Shown here: piece by piece, positions 16,193 through 23,566 of the stretch | How positions within the stretch are numbered: position 1 is the stretch's first letter | Layout: every line of letters begins with the position of its first letter | NCBI GenBank assembly: GCA_910587575.1 | Contig: CAJULU010000023.1 | Coordinates: 1-44,598, forward strand | Direction of reading: 5' to 3' | DNA from: an uncultured Dorea sp. | Lineage (GTDB): Bacteria > Bacillota > Clostridia > Lachnospirales > Lachnospiraceae | Length of the DNA: 44,598 nt | Notes under the pieces: model-generated | The model's database searches: none | Told to the model about the DNA's origin: nothing | The model's input: only the letters and a program-made list of their open reading frames with translations | Position numbers and translations under genes: made by a program

Positions 16193-16280
16193 CTATGCGC
16201 ACCTCCTGTACCGTATCCATTCTGCCGGTTTCTGTGCCTGCACATCAATGCATAAGCCATGGCAGAATTGTAAAGATACG

Positions 16281-16310
16281 AAAAAAGCTGCAAGAAAGTC
16301 TCCTTACAGC
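16281..16310 (-). terminator. Attenuator terminator in the ABC-F leader
   Basis: Read on the minus strand: GCTGTAAG, 8-nt loop, CTTGCAGC, then six T. This 8-bp stem lies 89 nt before the ABC-F start codon and well after the promoter at 16515-16543. Basal transcripts should stop here. Confidence 0.8.
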
Positions 16311-16460
16311 CTCATGAAATACACACAATGACCTACGAAAAAAAGGCATTGCTTTTCGTTCCTGCTATTCCAAAATGAAAGGATGTCAGACTTTCCTGCT
16401 ATCGGCACAACAAAAAGACGGACTCCTATCCGTAATCCTGTTATGCAGTTACAATTGTAA

Positions 16461-16481
16461 TTAGCAAGAAATCATCCTCAT
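16461..16481 (-). CDS. Leader peptide of the ABC-F gene (MRMISC)
   Basis: On the minus strand GGAG, 8 nt, then ATG AGG ATG ATT TCT TGC TAA: a six-residue open frame about 27 nt after the predicted transcription start. Ribosomes stalled here by an exit-site antibiotic would let the leader refold and bypass the terminator at 16281-16310. This is the general mechanism known for antibiotic-induced ABC-F and Erm genes. The peptide itself is inferred from position and spacing only. Confidence 0.55.
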   Translation of the reverse strand: MRMISC

Positions 16482-16514
16482 CTTTTCATCTCCAATCTGT
16501 TGTATGCTGAAAAC

Positions 16515-16543
16515 AGAATATCACAGGACCGGATAAATAGCAA
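16515..16543 (-). promoter_or_regulatory. Promoter of the ABC-F leader
   Basis: On the minus strand TTGCTA (16543-16538), 17 bp, TATTCT (16520-16515), with TG one base before the -10 (extended -10). It begins only 9 bp after the greA stop. The 16193-16551 gap is therefore leader rather than empty. Within the leader, 5'-ATAGCAGGAA-3' occurs twice and further stem-forming segments (ACGGA/TCCGT; ACGAAAA/TTTTCGT) offer alternative folds. Confidence 0.7.
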
Positions 16544-16551
16544 GTGTTTAT

Positions 16552-17058
16552 TCAGAATTTCCGAAGCGTATCCTTGGAGTCATCCGTTGTCTTGTCGATT
16601 TTTCGGATTACTACATAATACCCGTCGTCTCCGGCCGTCTTCACTTTCACCCGGTCGCCTTCCTTATGTCCCCGGATTGCCTTGCCAAGCGGCGACTCGA
16701 TACTGATCAGCCCCTGCAGAGAATTCCCCCTCACACTGGTTACAAGGCGGTAAACCTCCGTCTCATCATCCTCCTCAAAATAAACCTCCACGGTATTATT
16801 GATGCCTACCTCATCCTCTCTGGAAGTGTCTGATACAATCCTTGCATTCTTCAGCATTTTCTCCAGGTAGCGGATCCGGCTTTCATTGCGGTTCTTGTCC
16901 TGCTTTGCTGCCTTGTACTCAAAATTCTCGCTTAAGTCTCCCTGTGCCCTGGCTTCCTTGACCGCTTCCAGTTCCTTCTTGCGGACCACCAGTTTCCGAT
17001 ATTCAATCTCTTCCTTTATCTTGCGGACATCACTCTGGGTCAGCTGTTCTCCCATCAT
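16552..17058 (-). CDS. greA: Transcription elongation factor GreA
   Basis: Stimulates transcript cleavage by backtracked RNA polymerase. 168 residues. An N-terminal antiparallel coiled coil (about 1-80) carries the tip motif DLSENFEYKAAK with the acidic residues used in the polymerase channel. A C-terminal FKBP-like domain (about 85-155) has RGNSLQGLISIESPLGKAI and KEGDRVKVKT. GGAGGG lies just upstream, and the start overlaps the stop of the XRE gene by 4 bp (ATGA), so the two are translationally coupled. The C-terminal tail (KTTDDSKDTLRKF) is slightly longer than usual. Confidence 0.93.
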   Translation of the reverse strand: MMGEQLTQSDVRKIKEEIEYRKLVVRKKELEAVKEARAQGDLSENFEYKAAKQDKNRNESRIRYLEKMLKNARIVSDTSREDEVGINNTVEVYFEEDDETEVYRLVTSVRGNSLQGLISIESPLGKAIRGHKEGDRVKVKTAGDDGYYVVIRKIDKTTDDSKDTLRKF

Positions 17059-17324
17059 TCATTCCCTCCCCTCTCATCAGTCTTTCTATATTCTACTGCA
17101 TATTCCGGCTTCCGTCCAGTACAACGCTGAAATTCCAGAATGTCTCCCGGCTGGCAGTCCAGCACATCACAGATCGCATCCAGTGTTGAGAAACGGACCG
17201 CCCGCACCTTTCCGGTCTTTAAATTAGAAAGATTCACATTGGATATTCCCACTTTCTCCGCTAATTTATTCAAAGACATTTTACGGTCAGCCATGACCCT
17301 GTCAAGTCTTAATATGATTGCCAT
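17055..17324 (-). CDS. XRE family transcriptional regulator (YozG-like)
   Basis: 89 residues, mostly one Cro/CI-type helix-turn-helix: MAIILRLDRVMADRKMSLNK, LAEKVGISNVNLSNLKTGKV, then FSTLDAICDVLDCQPGDILE. This form (HTH_26, YozG type) is typically found next to DUF2975 membrane proteins, and one is encoded 94 bp upstream. The basic C-terminal tail (CTGRKPEYAVEYRKTDERGG) is unassigned. GGAGGGG precedes ATG 17324. It probably regulates the DUF2975/XRE operon itself and drags greA along by coupling. Confidence 0.88.
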   Translation of the reverse strand: MAIILRLDRVMADRKMSLNKLAEKVGISNVNLSNLKTGKVRAVRFSTLDAICDVLDCQPGDILEFQRCTGRKPEYAVEYRKTDERGGNE

Positions 17325-17418
17325 ACCTTTGCCCCTCCGTCCTGCTATCTGCCAGCCATCTGCTTTTCCTGCCGCCCGGTCATCTTCTTAACACACCATA
17401 TCCCACGAAGTTCTGTCA

Positions 17419-18024
17419 CTACAAAGTTTCATCTGAAAATTCCTGCAGATCGCAGCCCCACTTTAAGATATCGCCCACTAAGAGCACAACCGCTCCGGCA
17501 AAGATCCAGAAAAAGTTCAATGGATTCATCAGATACGGAACCCGGTAAACCAAAAGCCCCATCCCCATCTGCAGAACTGCTTCCCCAAAAATACCCGTTA
17601 AAAGTATCAGCCATCCAATCTTTTGTGTACAGGATACGGTCTGGGGGACAAAGGGAGAATGGGATTCACGGATTACCTTCATAATTTTCCTCAGATACCC
17701 CAGTACCGCCAGTACCGGCAGGTCTTCCGTCATGACAGACAGAATCAGCCATGCCATACAAAATGTCTTCCGGCTGACCATCCTGGCCTCCGCCGGAATA
17801 TTCAGATAGGAACACTGGGCATATCCGGCAAACATCTCGAAACGATAGGAATACCCGGTATCAATGAGTATCACTTCTGCTTCCGGCCTCCCCCATAACC
17901 TCATGATTTCTATCACTGTTATGGAAATTCTCAGAGCCAGGAACACGAAGGCACAGGCTATGAGCAGCCGGCAGAGGCGGCTGTGCCTTAACTCTTTTTT
18001 CTCAAAGTTCTTCTCCGTTTCCAT
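17419..18024 (-). CDS. DUF2975 membrane protein
   Basis: 201 residues from the Met at 18024, six bases after GAGGAGG; the two Mets upstream overlap that site. Four hydrophobic segments: LLIACAFVFLALRISITVIE, KTFCMAWLILSVMTEDLPVL, IGWLILLTGIFGEAVLQMGM, and NFFWIFAGAVVLLVGDILKW, ending in the family signature LKWGCDLQEFSDETL. DUF2975 proteins are of unknown function and accompany a YozG-like regulator, as here. A promoter is at 18100-18128, with a Fur-box-like palindrome immediately beyond its -35. Confidence 0.88.
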   Translation of the reverse strand: METEKNFEKKELRHSRLCRLLIACAFVFLALRISITVIEIMRLWGRPEAEVILIDTGYSYRFEMFAGYAQCSYLNIPAEARMVSRKTFCMAWLILSVMTEDLPVLAVLGYLRKIMKVIRESHSPFVPQTVSCTQKIGWLILLTGIFGEAVLQMGMGLLVYRVPYLMNPLNFFWIFAGAVVLLVGDILKWGCDLQEFSDETL

Positions 18025-18099
18025 ATCCATCCTCCTCACTGTCATCTTTCCATTTTCTTTGCTTTTCTCTAACCCAGGTTACACTTCTATATTGATAAA

Positions 18100-18128
18100 A
18101 CTATACCATACTATTTTATATGACGCAA
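18100..18128 (-). promoter_or_regulatory. Promoter for the DUF2975-XRE-greA operon
   Basis: On the minus strand TTGCGT (18128-18123), 17 bp, TATAGT (18105-18100), 76 nt before the start codon. The 29-bp palindrome at 18130-18158 begins one base upstream of the -35. Confidence 0.6.
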
Positions 18129-18129
18129 T

Positions 18130-18158
18130 TAATATTTAATGATAATCATTAAATATTA
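18130..18158. promoter_or_regulatory. 29-bp perfect palindrome resembling a Fur/PerR box
   Basis: Arms TAATATTTAATGAT and ATCATTAAATATTA surround a central A. The core AATGATAATCATT matches the 19-bp Fur consensus at 15 positions. It lies between the DUF2975 promoter (minus) and the Uma2 promoter (plus), so it could act on either. The match is seen; binding is inferred. Confidence 0.55.
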
Positions 18159-18208
18159 TATGTTTACCATTAATCCATGAAGTCAATTATGATTCCATAC
18201 ATTTTTTA

Positions 18209-18238
18209 TTGACTTTTCAATATACGGAAGTATATAAT
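18209..18238 (+). promoter_or_regulatory. Promoter and putative operator upstream of the Uma2 gene
   Basis: TTGACT (18209-18214), 18 bp, TATAAT (18233-18238). The spacer contains an inverted repeat TATAC-GGAA-GTATA (18221-18234) running into the -10, a typical repressor position. The start would be near 18245, leaving a ~125-nt leader before ATG 18370. Confidence 0.65.
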
Positions 18239-18314
18239 AAATGTAATATTTATATAAGCATTGCCGTTTACCGGCAGCATAGAAGGCACAGCTCTTTACA
18301 GGCAGTATATTTAA

Positions 18315-18340
18315 GACCTCGTATGGTTACGGGGTCTTTT
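18315..18340 (+). terminator. Terminator-like hairpin in the Uma2 leader
   Basis: GACCTCGT, loop ATGGTT, ACGGGGTC (8-bp stem with one G-U pair), then TTTT, 30 bp before the Uma2 start. Together with the upstream promoter and a TGCCG/CGGCA hairpin near 18265-18280, it suggests an attenuated leader. Confidence 0.6.
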
Positions 18341-18369
18341 ACATTATGAAATGGAAAGGACGTGATAAC

Positions 18370-18909
18370 ATGCAAATACCACAGGAGCGCATTTACACAT
18401 CAGAAGATTACTGGAACCTTCCGGAAGGACAGCGTGCAGAACTAATCGACGGCAAGCTGTACGCCATGGCTCCACCAAACCGGATACACCAGAAACTATC
18501 CATTCTGACAGCCTCCACCATACTGAATTACATTCACTCCAGCCATGGAGCCTGTGAGGTCTATACGGCTCCATTTGCCGTCAATCTGAATGCTGACGAT
18601 AAAATATGGGTGGAGCCGGATATTTCCGTTATCTGTGATAAAGACAAGTTGTCAGATCGCGGCTGCAAAGGGGCGCCGGACTGGATTATAGAGATTGTCT
18701 CACCAGGCAGCCCCAAAAACGACTATACCATCAAATTATTCAAATACCGTACAGCAGGAGTTCGGGAGTACTGGATCGTGAACCCAATGAAGAAAGTTGT
18801 CCAGACGTATGTTTTTGAAGGCATAGAAGATTCGGACGTGTATTCGTTCGATGATGAAATACCCGTTTATATTTTTGATGATCTGACGATTAAAATCTCA
18901 GATTTATAA
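18370..18909 (+). CDS. Uma2 family (DUF820) putative endonuclease
   Basis: 179 residues from the Met at 18370; AAAGGA lies 9 nt upstream, and the earlier Met at 18346 has no site. The PD-(D/E)XK-like core is recognisable: YWNLPEGQRAELIDGKLYAM, then the KIWVEPDISVICDKDKLSDR and GAPDWIIEIVSPGSPKNDYT segments with the catalytic Asp/Glu residues, and a KLFKYRTAGVREYWIVNP region. Uma2 proteins are abundant in cyanobacteria and scattered in Clostridia. Their biological role is unclear. It is followed after 26 bp by the SanA-like gene, probably in one transcript. Confidence 0.88.
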   Translation: MQIPQERIYTSEDYWNLPEGQRAELIDGKLYAMAPPNRIHQKLSILTASTILNYIHSSHGACEVYTAPFAVNLNADDKIWVEPDISVICDKDKLSDRGCKGAPDWIIEIVSPGSPKNDYTIKLFKYRTAGVREYWIVNPMKKVVQTYVFEGIEDSDVYSFDDEIPVYIFDDLTIKISDL

Positions 18910-18935
18910 TCATTTGCAGAAAAGGGGCAATACCA

Positions 18936-19619
18936 TTGAAGAATCGATTAATTGTAACATTATTCCGATATGGATGTATACTCGCAATCACAGGCGCAGT
19001 CATCCTGTTCGGTACAGATTGTTATGTAAAGGCAACAGCCGCAGCTGCCATCACATCAGAAGATGAGGTAACCGGCTCAGAAGAAAAAGCGGATGCCATT
19101 CTGGTATTAGGCGCACAGGTCAAGGCGGACGGACAACCCAGCCTGATGCTGAAGGAGCGTCTGAATACCGGTATCCAGTTATTCAAGGACGGGGCCGCTG
19201 ACCGGATAATCATGAGCGGAGATCATGGGAGCGATGACTATGACGAGGTAAATGCAATGAAATCTTACGCCATAGACCATGGCGTACCCTCCGAATGCAT
19301 TTTTATGGACCATGCCGGCTTCTCTACCTATGACAGTATGTACCGGGCAAAGGAAATCTTCCAGGCCAGAAGCCTGGTAGTGGTAACGCAGGAATACCAT
19401 CTGTACCGCGCTCTCTACGATGGGATGGCATTTGACCTTGATGTCCAGGGCGTCCCCTGTGACACGGCGGTCTATAAAGGCGATACCTACCGGAAGTCCC
19501 GGGAAGTGCTGGCCCGGGTTAAAGATGCGGGATTTACCCTGTTTAAGCCAGAGCCTGCCATTCTCGGAGACACCATTTCCTTAAGCGGCAGCGGGGATGT
19601 AACGAATGATAAAAGTTAA
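18936..19619 (+). CDS. SanA/YdcF-like DUF218 protein
   Basis: 227 residues starting at TTG 18936, which has AAAGGGG about 11 nt upstream; there is no ATG in frame nearby. An N-terminal membrane anchor (FRYGCILAITGAVILFGTDC) is followed by the DUF218 domain (about 48-200): ADAILVLGAQVKADGQPSLM, GAADRIIMSGDHGSDDYDEV, HAGFSTYDSMYRAKEIF and VVVTQEYHLYRALY. SanA in Enterobacteria affects envelope permeability to vancomycin. The molecular activity is not settled. Its stop overlaps the convergent bioB stop by 4 bp, leaving no room for a terminator between them. Confidence 0.88.
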   Translation: MKNRLIVTLFRYGCILAITGAVILFGTDCYVKATAAAAITSEDEVTGSEEKADAILVLGAQVKADGQPSLMLKERLNTGIQLFKDGAADRIIMSGDHGSDDYDEVNAMKSYAIDHGVPSECIFMDHAGFSTYDSMYRAKEIFQARSLVVVTQEYHLYRALYDGMAFDLDVQGVPCDTAVYKGDTYRKSREVLARVKDAGFTLFKPEPAILGDTISLSGSGDVTNDKS

Positions 19620-20572
19620 ATCTCATATCCCAGCCTGCGCAGCATTTGCAAATCCGTCTCAATGGTATATCCTGCCGTAGTCAGCATATCGCCGGAGATG
19701 GCTGCATTTGCACCGGACCGGAAGCACCCTTCTCCCTTGTCCGCCATCAGGCCTCTGCCCCCGGCAAGCCGGATGGCGGCGTCCGGAAGGATAAATCGGT
19801 AAACTGCCACAATCCTTCTCATGTCTTCCACGGTCAGACGGGTATGATCTCCGTATGGCGTTCCGGGGATGGGATTCAGCATATTGACCGGCACACTCCT
19901 GATCCCAAGTTCTCTTAAACTGAATGCCATATCAATCCGGTCCTCTACGGTCTCGCCCAGTCCCATAATACCGCCGCTGCAGACACTTAAGCCAGCCGCC
20001 TTTGCCGCCTTGATGGCATTTACCTTGTCCTCAAACGTATGGGTAGTACAGACGTTCTGGAAATTCCTGCGGGATGTTTCCAGATTATTATGTACCCGCA
20101 CGGCTCCTGCGTCCTTTATTTTGCGGAACTGTTCCTCACCGAGCAGGCCAAAAGAAACGCATACCTTGATATTTACCTGCTCTCTGACCGTCCGGACTGC
20201 CTCACACATCCGGTCAACTTCCCAGTCCGCCAGGGCTCTCCCAGAGGTTACCACCGAGTACCGTAAGACACCCCTGTCCGCATTGTATTTTGCCTGACGC
20301 ACAATCTCTGCCGTATCAAGAAGGGGGTATTCCTCTGCCGGGGTGTGATAATATGCCGACTGTGCGCAGTATTTGCAGTCTTCCGAACATCTGCCGCTCT
20401 TACCGTTGATGATCGTGCAGAGATCAAAATCATTTCCGCAGAAATGCCGCCGGATTTCATCTGCCTTAAGGCAAAGTTCTTCGAATGGTTCTTCGTACAG
20501 CAAGGCCGCCTCTTCCCTTGTGATCCTTCCGCCATCCCATATTTTTTCTTTTAACTGTTCTGTAACCGTCAT
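19616..20572 (-). CDS. bioB: Biotin synthase
   Basis: A radical SAM enzyme that inserts sulfur into dethiobiotin. 318 residues from ATG 20572, with AGAGGTGAG upstream. The 4Fe-4S motif is CSEDCKYC (Cys62, 66, 69). Other signatures: CTIINGKSGRCSEDCKYCAQ, VVTSGRALADWEVDRM, VRVHNNLETSRRNFQNVCTT, GIMGLGETVEDRIDMAFSLR, VNMLNPIPGTP and RLAGGRG. No other biotin genes are visible nearby. The promoter overlaps one half of a BirA-type operator, so biotin should repress it. Confidence 0.96.
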   Translation of the reverse strand: MTVTEQLKEKIWDGGRITREEAALLYEEPFEELCLKADEIRRHFCGNDFDLCTIINGKSGRCSEDCKYCAQSAYYHTPAEEYPLLDTAEIVRQAKYNADRGVLRYSVVTSGRALADWEVDRMCEAVRTVREQVNIKVCVSFGLLGEEQFRKIKDAGAVRVHNNLETSRRNFQNVCTTHTFEDKVNAIKAAKAAGLSVCSGGIMGLGETVEDRIDMAFSLRELGIRSVPVNMLNPIPGTPYGDHTRLTVEDMRRIVAVYRFILPDAAIRLAGGRGLMADKGEGCFRSGANAAISGDMLTTAGYTIETDLQMLRRLGYEI

Positions 20573-20619
20573 CTGCTCACCTCTGTCCTCTTCTGCTTTC
20601 AAATTGGTAGTTCCCGATA

Positions 20620-20675
20620 ACTATATCGCAGAGGCCCGCAGATTGTCAACTATTTTAGGTGTTTTAGTTTACATT
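20620..20675 (-). promoter_or_regulatory. bioB promoter overlapped by a BirA-type operator
   Basis: On the minus strand TTGACA (20649-20644), 18 bp, TATAGT (20625-20620). On the plus strand ATTGTCAACT (20642-20651), 14 bp, AGTTTACATT (20666-20675) form an imperfect palindrome (8 of 10 positions) close to the Firmicutes BirA consensus TTGTTAAC...GTTAACAA. One half covers the -35. The operator assignment is inferred from similarity and from control of bioB. Confidence 0.65.
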
Positions 20676-20702
20676 AATTTCCTTTTAATATCAAAATATT
20701 TA

Positions 20703-20732
20703 TTGACAAAACGGCTTTTTATCTGGTATAAA
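20703..20732 (+). promoter_or_regulatory. Promoter for the alcohol/aldehyde dehydrogenase genes
   Basis: TTGACA (20703-20708), 18 bp, TATAAA (20727-20732), 38 bp before the ADH start at 20770. It is divergent from bioB, and the BirA-like site lies 28 bp upstream of its -35. Confidence 0.75.
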
Positions 20733-20769
20733 TTTCAATATGAACAGTGCAGAAAGGGTGTTATCTACC

Positions 20770-21990
20770 ATGAATAAATTGAGAAAATTCTATTGCAGGA
20801 CATTTCAGACAGGGCTTAAGATTGCACTGCCCTTCCTCCCGTACCGGAAGCCCGGCATTGTAGGCAGCGTCAAGGCGCTTCCGGACATTTTACGACAGCA
20901 CGAATGTGACCGGGTTCTCATTATCACAGACGCAGGAATCATCAAACTGGGTCTGACCAGACGCCTTGAGAAGGTGCTGACCCAGAATGAGATTTCCTAT
21001 CATATCTACGACAAAACCGTTGCCAATCCTACCACTGCAAATGTAGCGGAAGCATTGGAACTGTACCATTCCAACGCCTGTAATGCAATCATCGGGTTCG
21101 GCGGCGGATCCAGCATGGACTGCGCCAAGGCCGTGGGAGCCCGGATTGCGAAGCCGAAACAGTCTCTTGCCAGAATGAAGGGAATCCTGAAGGTACTCCG
21201 GAAACTTCCTCTTCTGATCGCAGTTCCCACTACTGCAGGAACCGGAAGCGAGACCACTCTTGCGGCGGTGATTACGGATGCCGAGACACGGCATAAGTAT
21301 GCGATTAATGATTTTCCTCTGATTCCCAGGTATGCGGTGCTGGATCCGAAAGTGACCTTAAGCCTTCCGCCTGCGATTACCGCAACCACAGGGATGGATG
21401 CCCTTACCCATGCGGTGGAGGCTTATATCGGAAGATCCACGACCTACGGAACGAGAAAGAATGCCTTGATGGCGGTCAGACTTATTTTTGAAAACATTGA
21501 CAAGGTATATGAAGACGGCAGTGACATCGACGCAAGGCGGAATATGCTGCATGCCTCTTTCTATGCCGGGTGCGCATTTACCAAGTCCTATGTGGGTTAT
21601 GTCCATGCAGTGGCCCATTCCCTGGGCGGGGAGTACAATGTGCCCCATGGCCTGGCAAATGCGGTCCTGCTTCCGTTTGTGCTGGAGGCGTACGGGCCAT
21701 GCATACACAAGAAATTATACCGTCTGTCCGTGGCGGCAGGCGTTTCCAAAGAAGATACCCCCTTTGATGTTGCTGCCGGGGAATTTATCCAGGCTATCAA
21801 GGACATGAAGAAACGGTTTGACATCGGGGATACCGTAAAGGAGATTCGTGAAGAAGATATTCCGAAACTGGCCCATTATGCGGATAAAGAAGGAAATCCG
21901 CTGTATCCGGTGCCGGTGCTGATGGATGCTGCGGAGTTGGAACAGTTCTATTACCTGTTAATGGAAACTCCGTCCTGCGAAATGATGTAA
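20770..21990 (+). CDS. Iron-containing alcohol dehydrogenase
   Basis: An NAD(P)-dependent group III alcohol dehydrogenase. 406 residues from ATG 20770, with AAAGGG upstream; the frame opens ten codons earlier without a site. The N-terminal Rossmann-like domain has the nucleotide loop IIGFGGGSSMDCAKAVG. The C-terminal helical domain carries the metal ligands: Asp in the DPKVTLSLP region and His in MDALTHAVEAYIG, VHAVAHSLGGEYNVPHGLAN. It resembles the short MDR-type enzymes that act with aldehyde dehydrogenases. The aldehyde dehydrogenase gene follows after 88 bp, and the pair could interconvert alcohol, aldehyde and acid. The substrate is unknown. Confidence 0.92.
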   Translation: MNKLRKFYCRTFQTGLKIALPFLPYRKPGIVGSVKALPDILRQHECDRVLIITDAGIIKLGLTRRLEKVLTQNEISYHIYDKTVANPTTANVAEALELYHSNACNAIIGFGGGSSMDCAKAVGARIAKPKQSLARMKGILKVLRKLPLLIAVPTTAGTGSETTLAAVITDAETRHKYAINDFPLIPRYAVLDPKVTLSLPPAITATTGMDALTHAVEAYIGRSTTYGTRKNALMAVRLIFENIDKVYEDGSDIDARRNMLHASFYAGCAFTKSYVGYVHAVAHSLGGEYNVPHGLANAVLLPFVLEAYGPCIHKKLYRLSVAAGVSKEDTPFDVAAGEFIQAIKDMKKRFDIGDTVKEIREEDIPKLAHYADKEGNPLYPVPVLMDAAELEQFYYLLMETPSCEMM

Positions 21991-22078
21991 GGAACAATGA
22001 TAATGGAACTCCATGCTGCGTTTAAGGACTGCGGCATGGGCAGACAGAGGGATTCTGATTCCCCAGAAGGAGAGATCT

Positions 22079-23458
22079 ATGAACGAACAGGAAATCAAGA
22101 ATATGGTAACCAGTCAGCGCAGATATTTCTACACAGGAGCCACGCTTGACGTTGATGCAAGAATCCAGGCGCTGAATAAATTAAAAGCATCCATCTTAAA
22201 ACACGAGGATGACATCCATGAGGCGCTGAAAAAAGATCTGGGGAAAAGCGATTTTGAGAGTTATATGTGTGAAACGGGCCTTGTGTTAAGCGAGATTACT
22301 TATATGCTGAAACACGTCCGTTCCTTTGCCCGGGAGAAGACGGTCATGACTCCTCTTGCCCAGTTTCATTCCCGGAGCTTCCGGAAACCTTCCCCCTACG
22401 GCGTGGTGCTGATCATGAGCCCATGGAACTATCCCTTCCTGCTGACTATGGATCCCCTGGTGGACGCAATTGCGGCGGGCAACACCGCCGTGCTGAAACC
22501 AAGCGCCTATTCCCCTAATACCAGTGAGATTGTAGCGGCTATCATCAGGGAATGTTTCGATGAAAAGTATATCTGTGTGGTCACAGGCGGGCGGGCAGAA
22601 AATACCTGCCTCCTGAAAGAAAATTTTGATTACATTTTCTTTACCGGAAGCCAGGCGGTGGGAAAAGAGGTCATGCGGCAGGCTGCGGAGCATCTGACGC
22701 CGGTCACTCTGGAACTTGGTGGAAAGAGCCCTTGTATTGTGGAAAAAAGTGCGAATCTGAAGCTTGCGGCCAGACGGATTGTCTTTGGCAAATTCCTGAA
22801 CTGCGGGCAGACCTGTGTTGCCCCCGATTATATTTACTGTGACAGGTCGGTGAAGGACAGACTGGTGAAAGAGATCAAAAAGCAGATTCAGAAACAGTTT
22901 GGCAGGCAGCCTCTCGACCGGGCGGATTATGGGAAGATTATTAATGAGAAGCATTTTGACCGGATTACCGGACTGATAGACCCTGGAAAGGTGGTCTGGG
23001 GCGGGAAATCTGACAGAGCCGCTCTTAAGATTGAACCTACGGTCATTGATAATGTTACTTTCGGCGATGCTGTGATGCAGGAGGAAATCTTCGGGCCGCT
23101 AATGCCCATACTGACTTATGATACCCTGGATGAGGCGGTCCGCAATATTCATTCCATGCCGCATCCGCTGGCGCTTTATATTTTTACGAAAGACAGACCG
23201 GCGGCAAGGAAGGTGACTTCCCGGTGCGGGTTTGGCGGGGGATGTATCAATGATACCATCATTCACCTGGCAACCAGTGAGATGGGATTCGGCGGATTCG
23301 GAGAAAGCGGTATGGGATCCTATCATGGAAAGGATGGTTTCCGGACATTCTCTCATGAAAAGAGCATTGTCGATAAGAAGACGTGGCTGGATCTGCCAAT
23401 GCGGTATCAGCCTTATAAGAAGATTCATGGCAGGCTGGTGCGGATGTTTTTAAAATAG
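22079..23458 (+). CDS. Aldehyde dehydrogenase (class 3 / fatty-aldehyde type)
   Basis: 459 residues from ATG 22079, with GGAGAG upstream; the upstream 22 codons are not conserved-looking. Motifs: the Asn loop MSPWNYPFLLTMDPLVDAIA, NAD-binding FTGSQAVGKEVMRQAAE, the general base in VTLELGGKSPCIV, the catalytic cysteine in NCGQTCVAPDYI, and EEIFGPLMPILTY. The short length and the C-terminal HGKDGFRTFSHEKSIV place it in the class 3 family that oxidises medium- and long-chain or aromatic aldehydes. It is the second gene after the iron alcohol dehydrogenase. A hairpin (TTGCAGAAC/GTTCTGCAA, 23473-23507) follows. Confidence 0.93.
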   Translation: MNEQEIKNMVTSQRRYFYTGATLDVDARIQALNKLKASILKHEDDIHEALKKDLGKSDFESYMCETGLVLSEITYMLKHVRSFAREKTVMTPLAQFHSRSFRKPSPYGVVLIMSPWNYPFLLTMDPLVDAIAAGNTAVLKPSAYSPNTSEIVAAIIRECFDEKYICVVTGGRAENTCLLKENFDYIFFTGSQAVGKEVMRQAAEHLTPVTLELGGKSPCIVEKSANLKLAARRIVFGKFLNCGQTCVAPDYIYCDRSVKDRLVKEIKKQIQKQFGRQPLDRADYGKIINEKHFDRITGLIDPGKVVWGGKSDRAALKIEPTVIDNVTFGDAVMQEEIFGPLMPILTYDTLDEAVRNIHSMPHPLALYIFTKDRPAARKVTSRCGFGGGCINDTIIHLATSEMGFGGFGESGMGSYHGKDGFRTFSHEKSIVDKKTWLDLPMRYQPYKKIHGRLVRMFLK

Positions 23459-23472
23459 AAGAAAATGGGCTA

Positions 23473-23507
23473 TTGCAGAACGACCGCCATACCAGATGGT
23501 TCTGCAA
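23473..23507 (+). terminator. Probable terminator after the aldehyde dehydrogenase gene
   Basis: A 9-bp perfect stem TTGCAGAAC/GTTCTGCAA with a 17-nt loop, followed at a short distance by CTTCCTCTTTT. The T tract is interrupted, so its strength is uncertain. It marks the left edge of the AT-rich island. Confidence 0.5.
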
Positions 23508-23566
23508 CAGCTTCCTCTTTTCATCTACTGAACATCCACATAATACCAGCATACATCAAACACCTG

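Noticed and set aside
18240..18345. Named riboswitch (c-di-GMP, ZTP, preQ1 types) in the Uma2 leader
   Set aside because: Hairpins and a terminator are visible, but none of the conserved aptamer cores I know could be matched.
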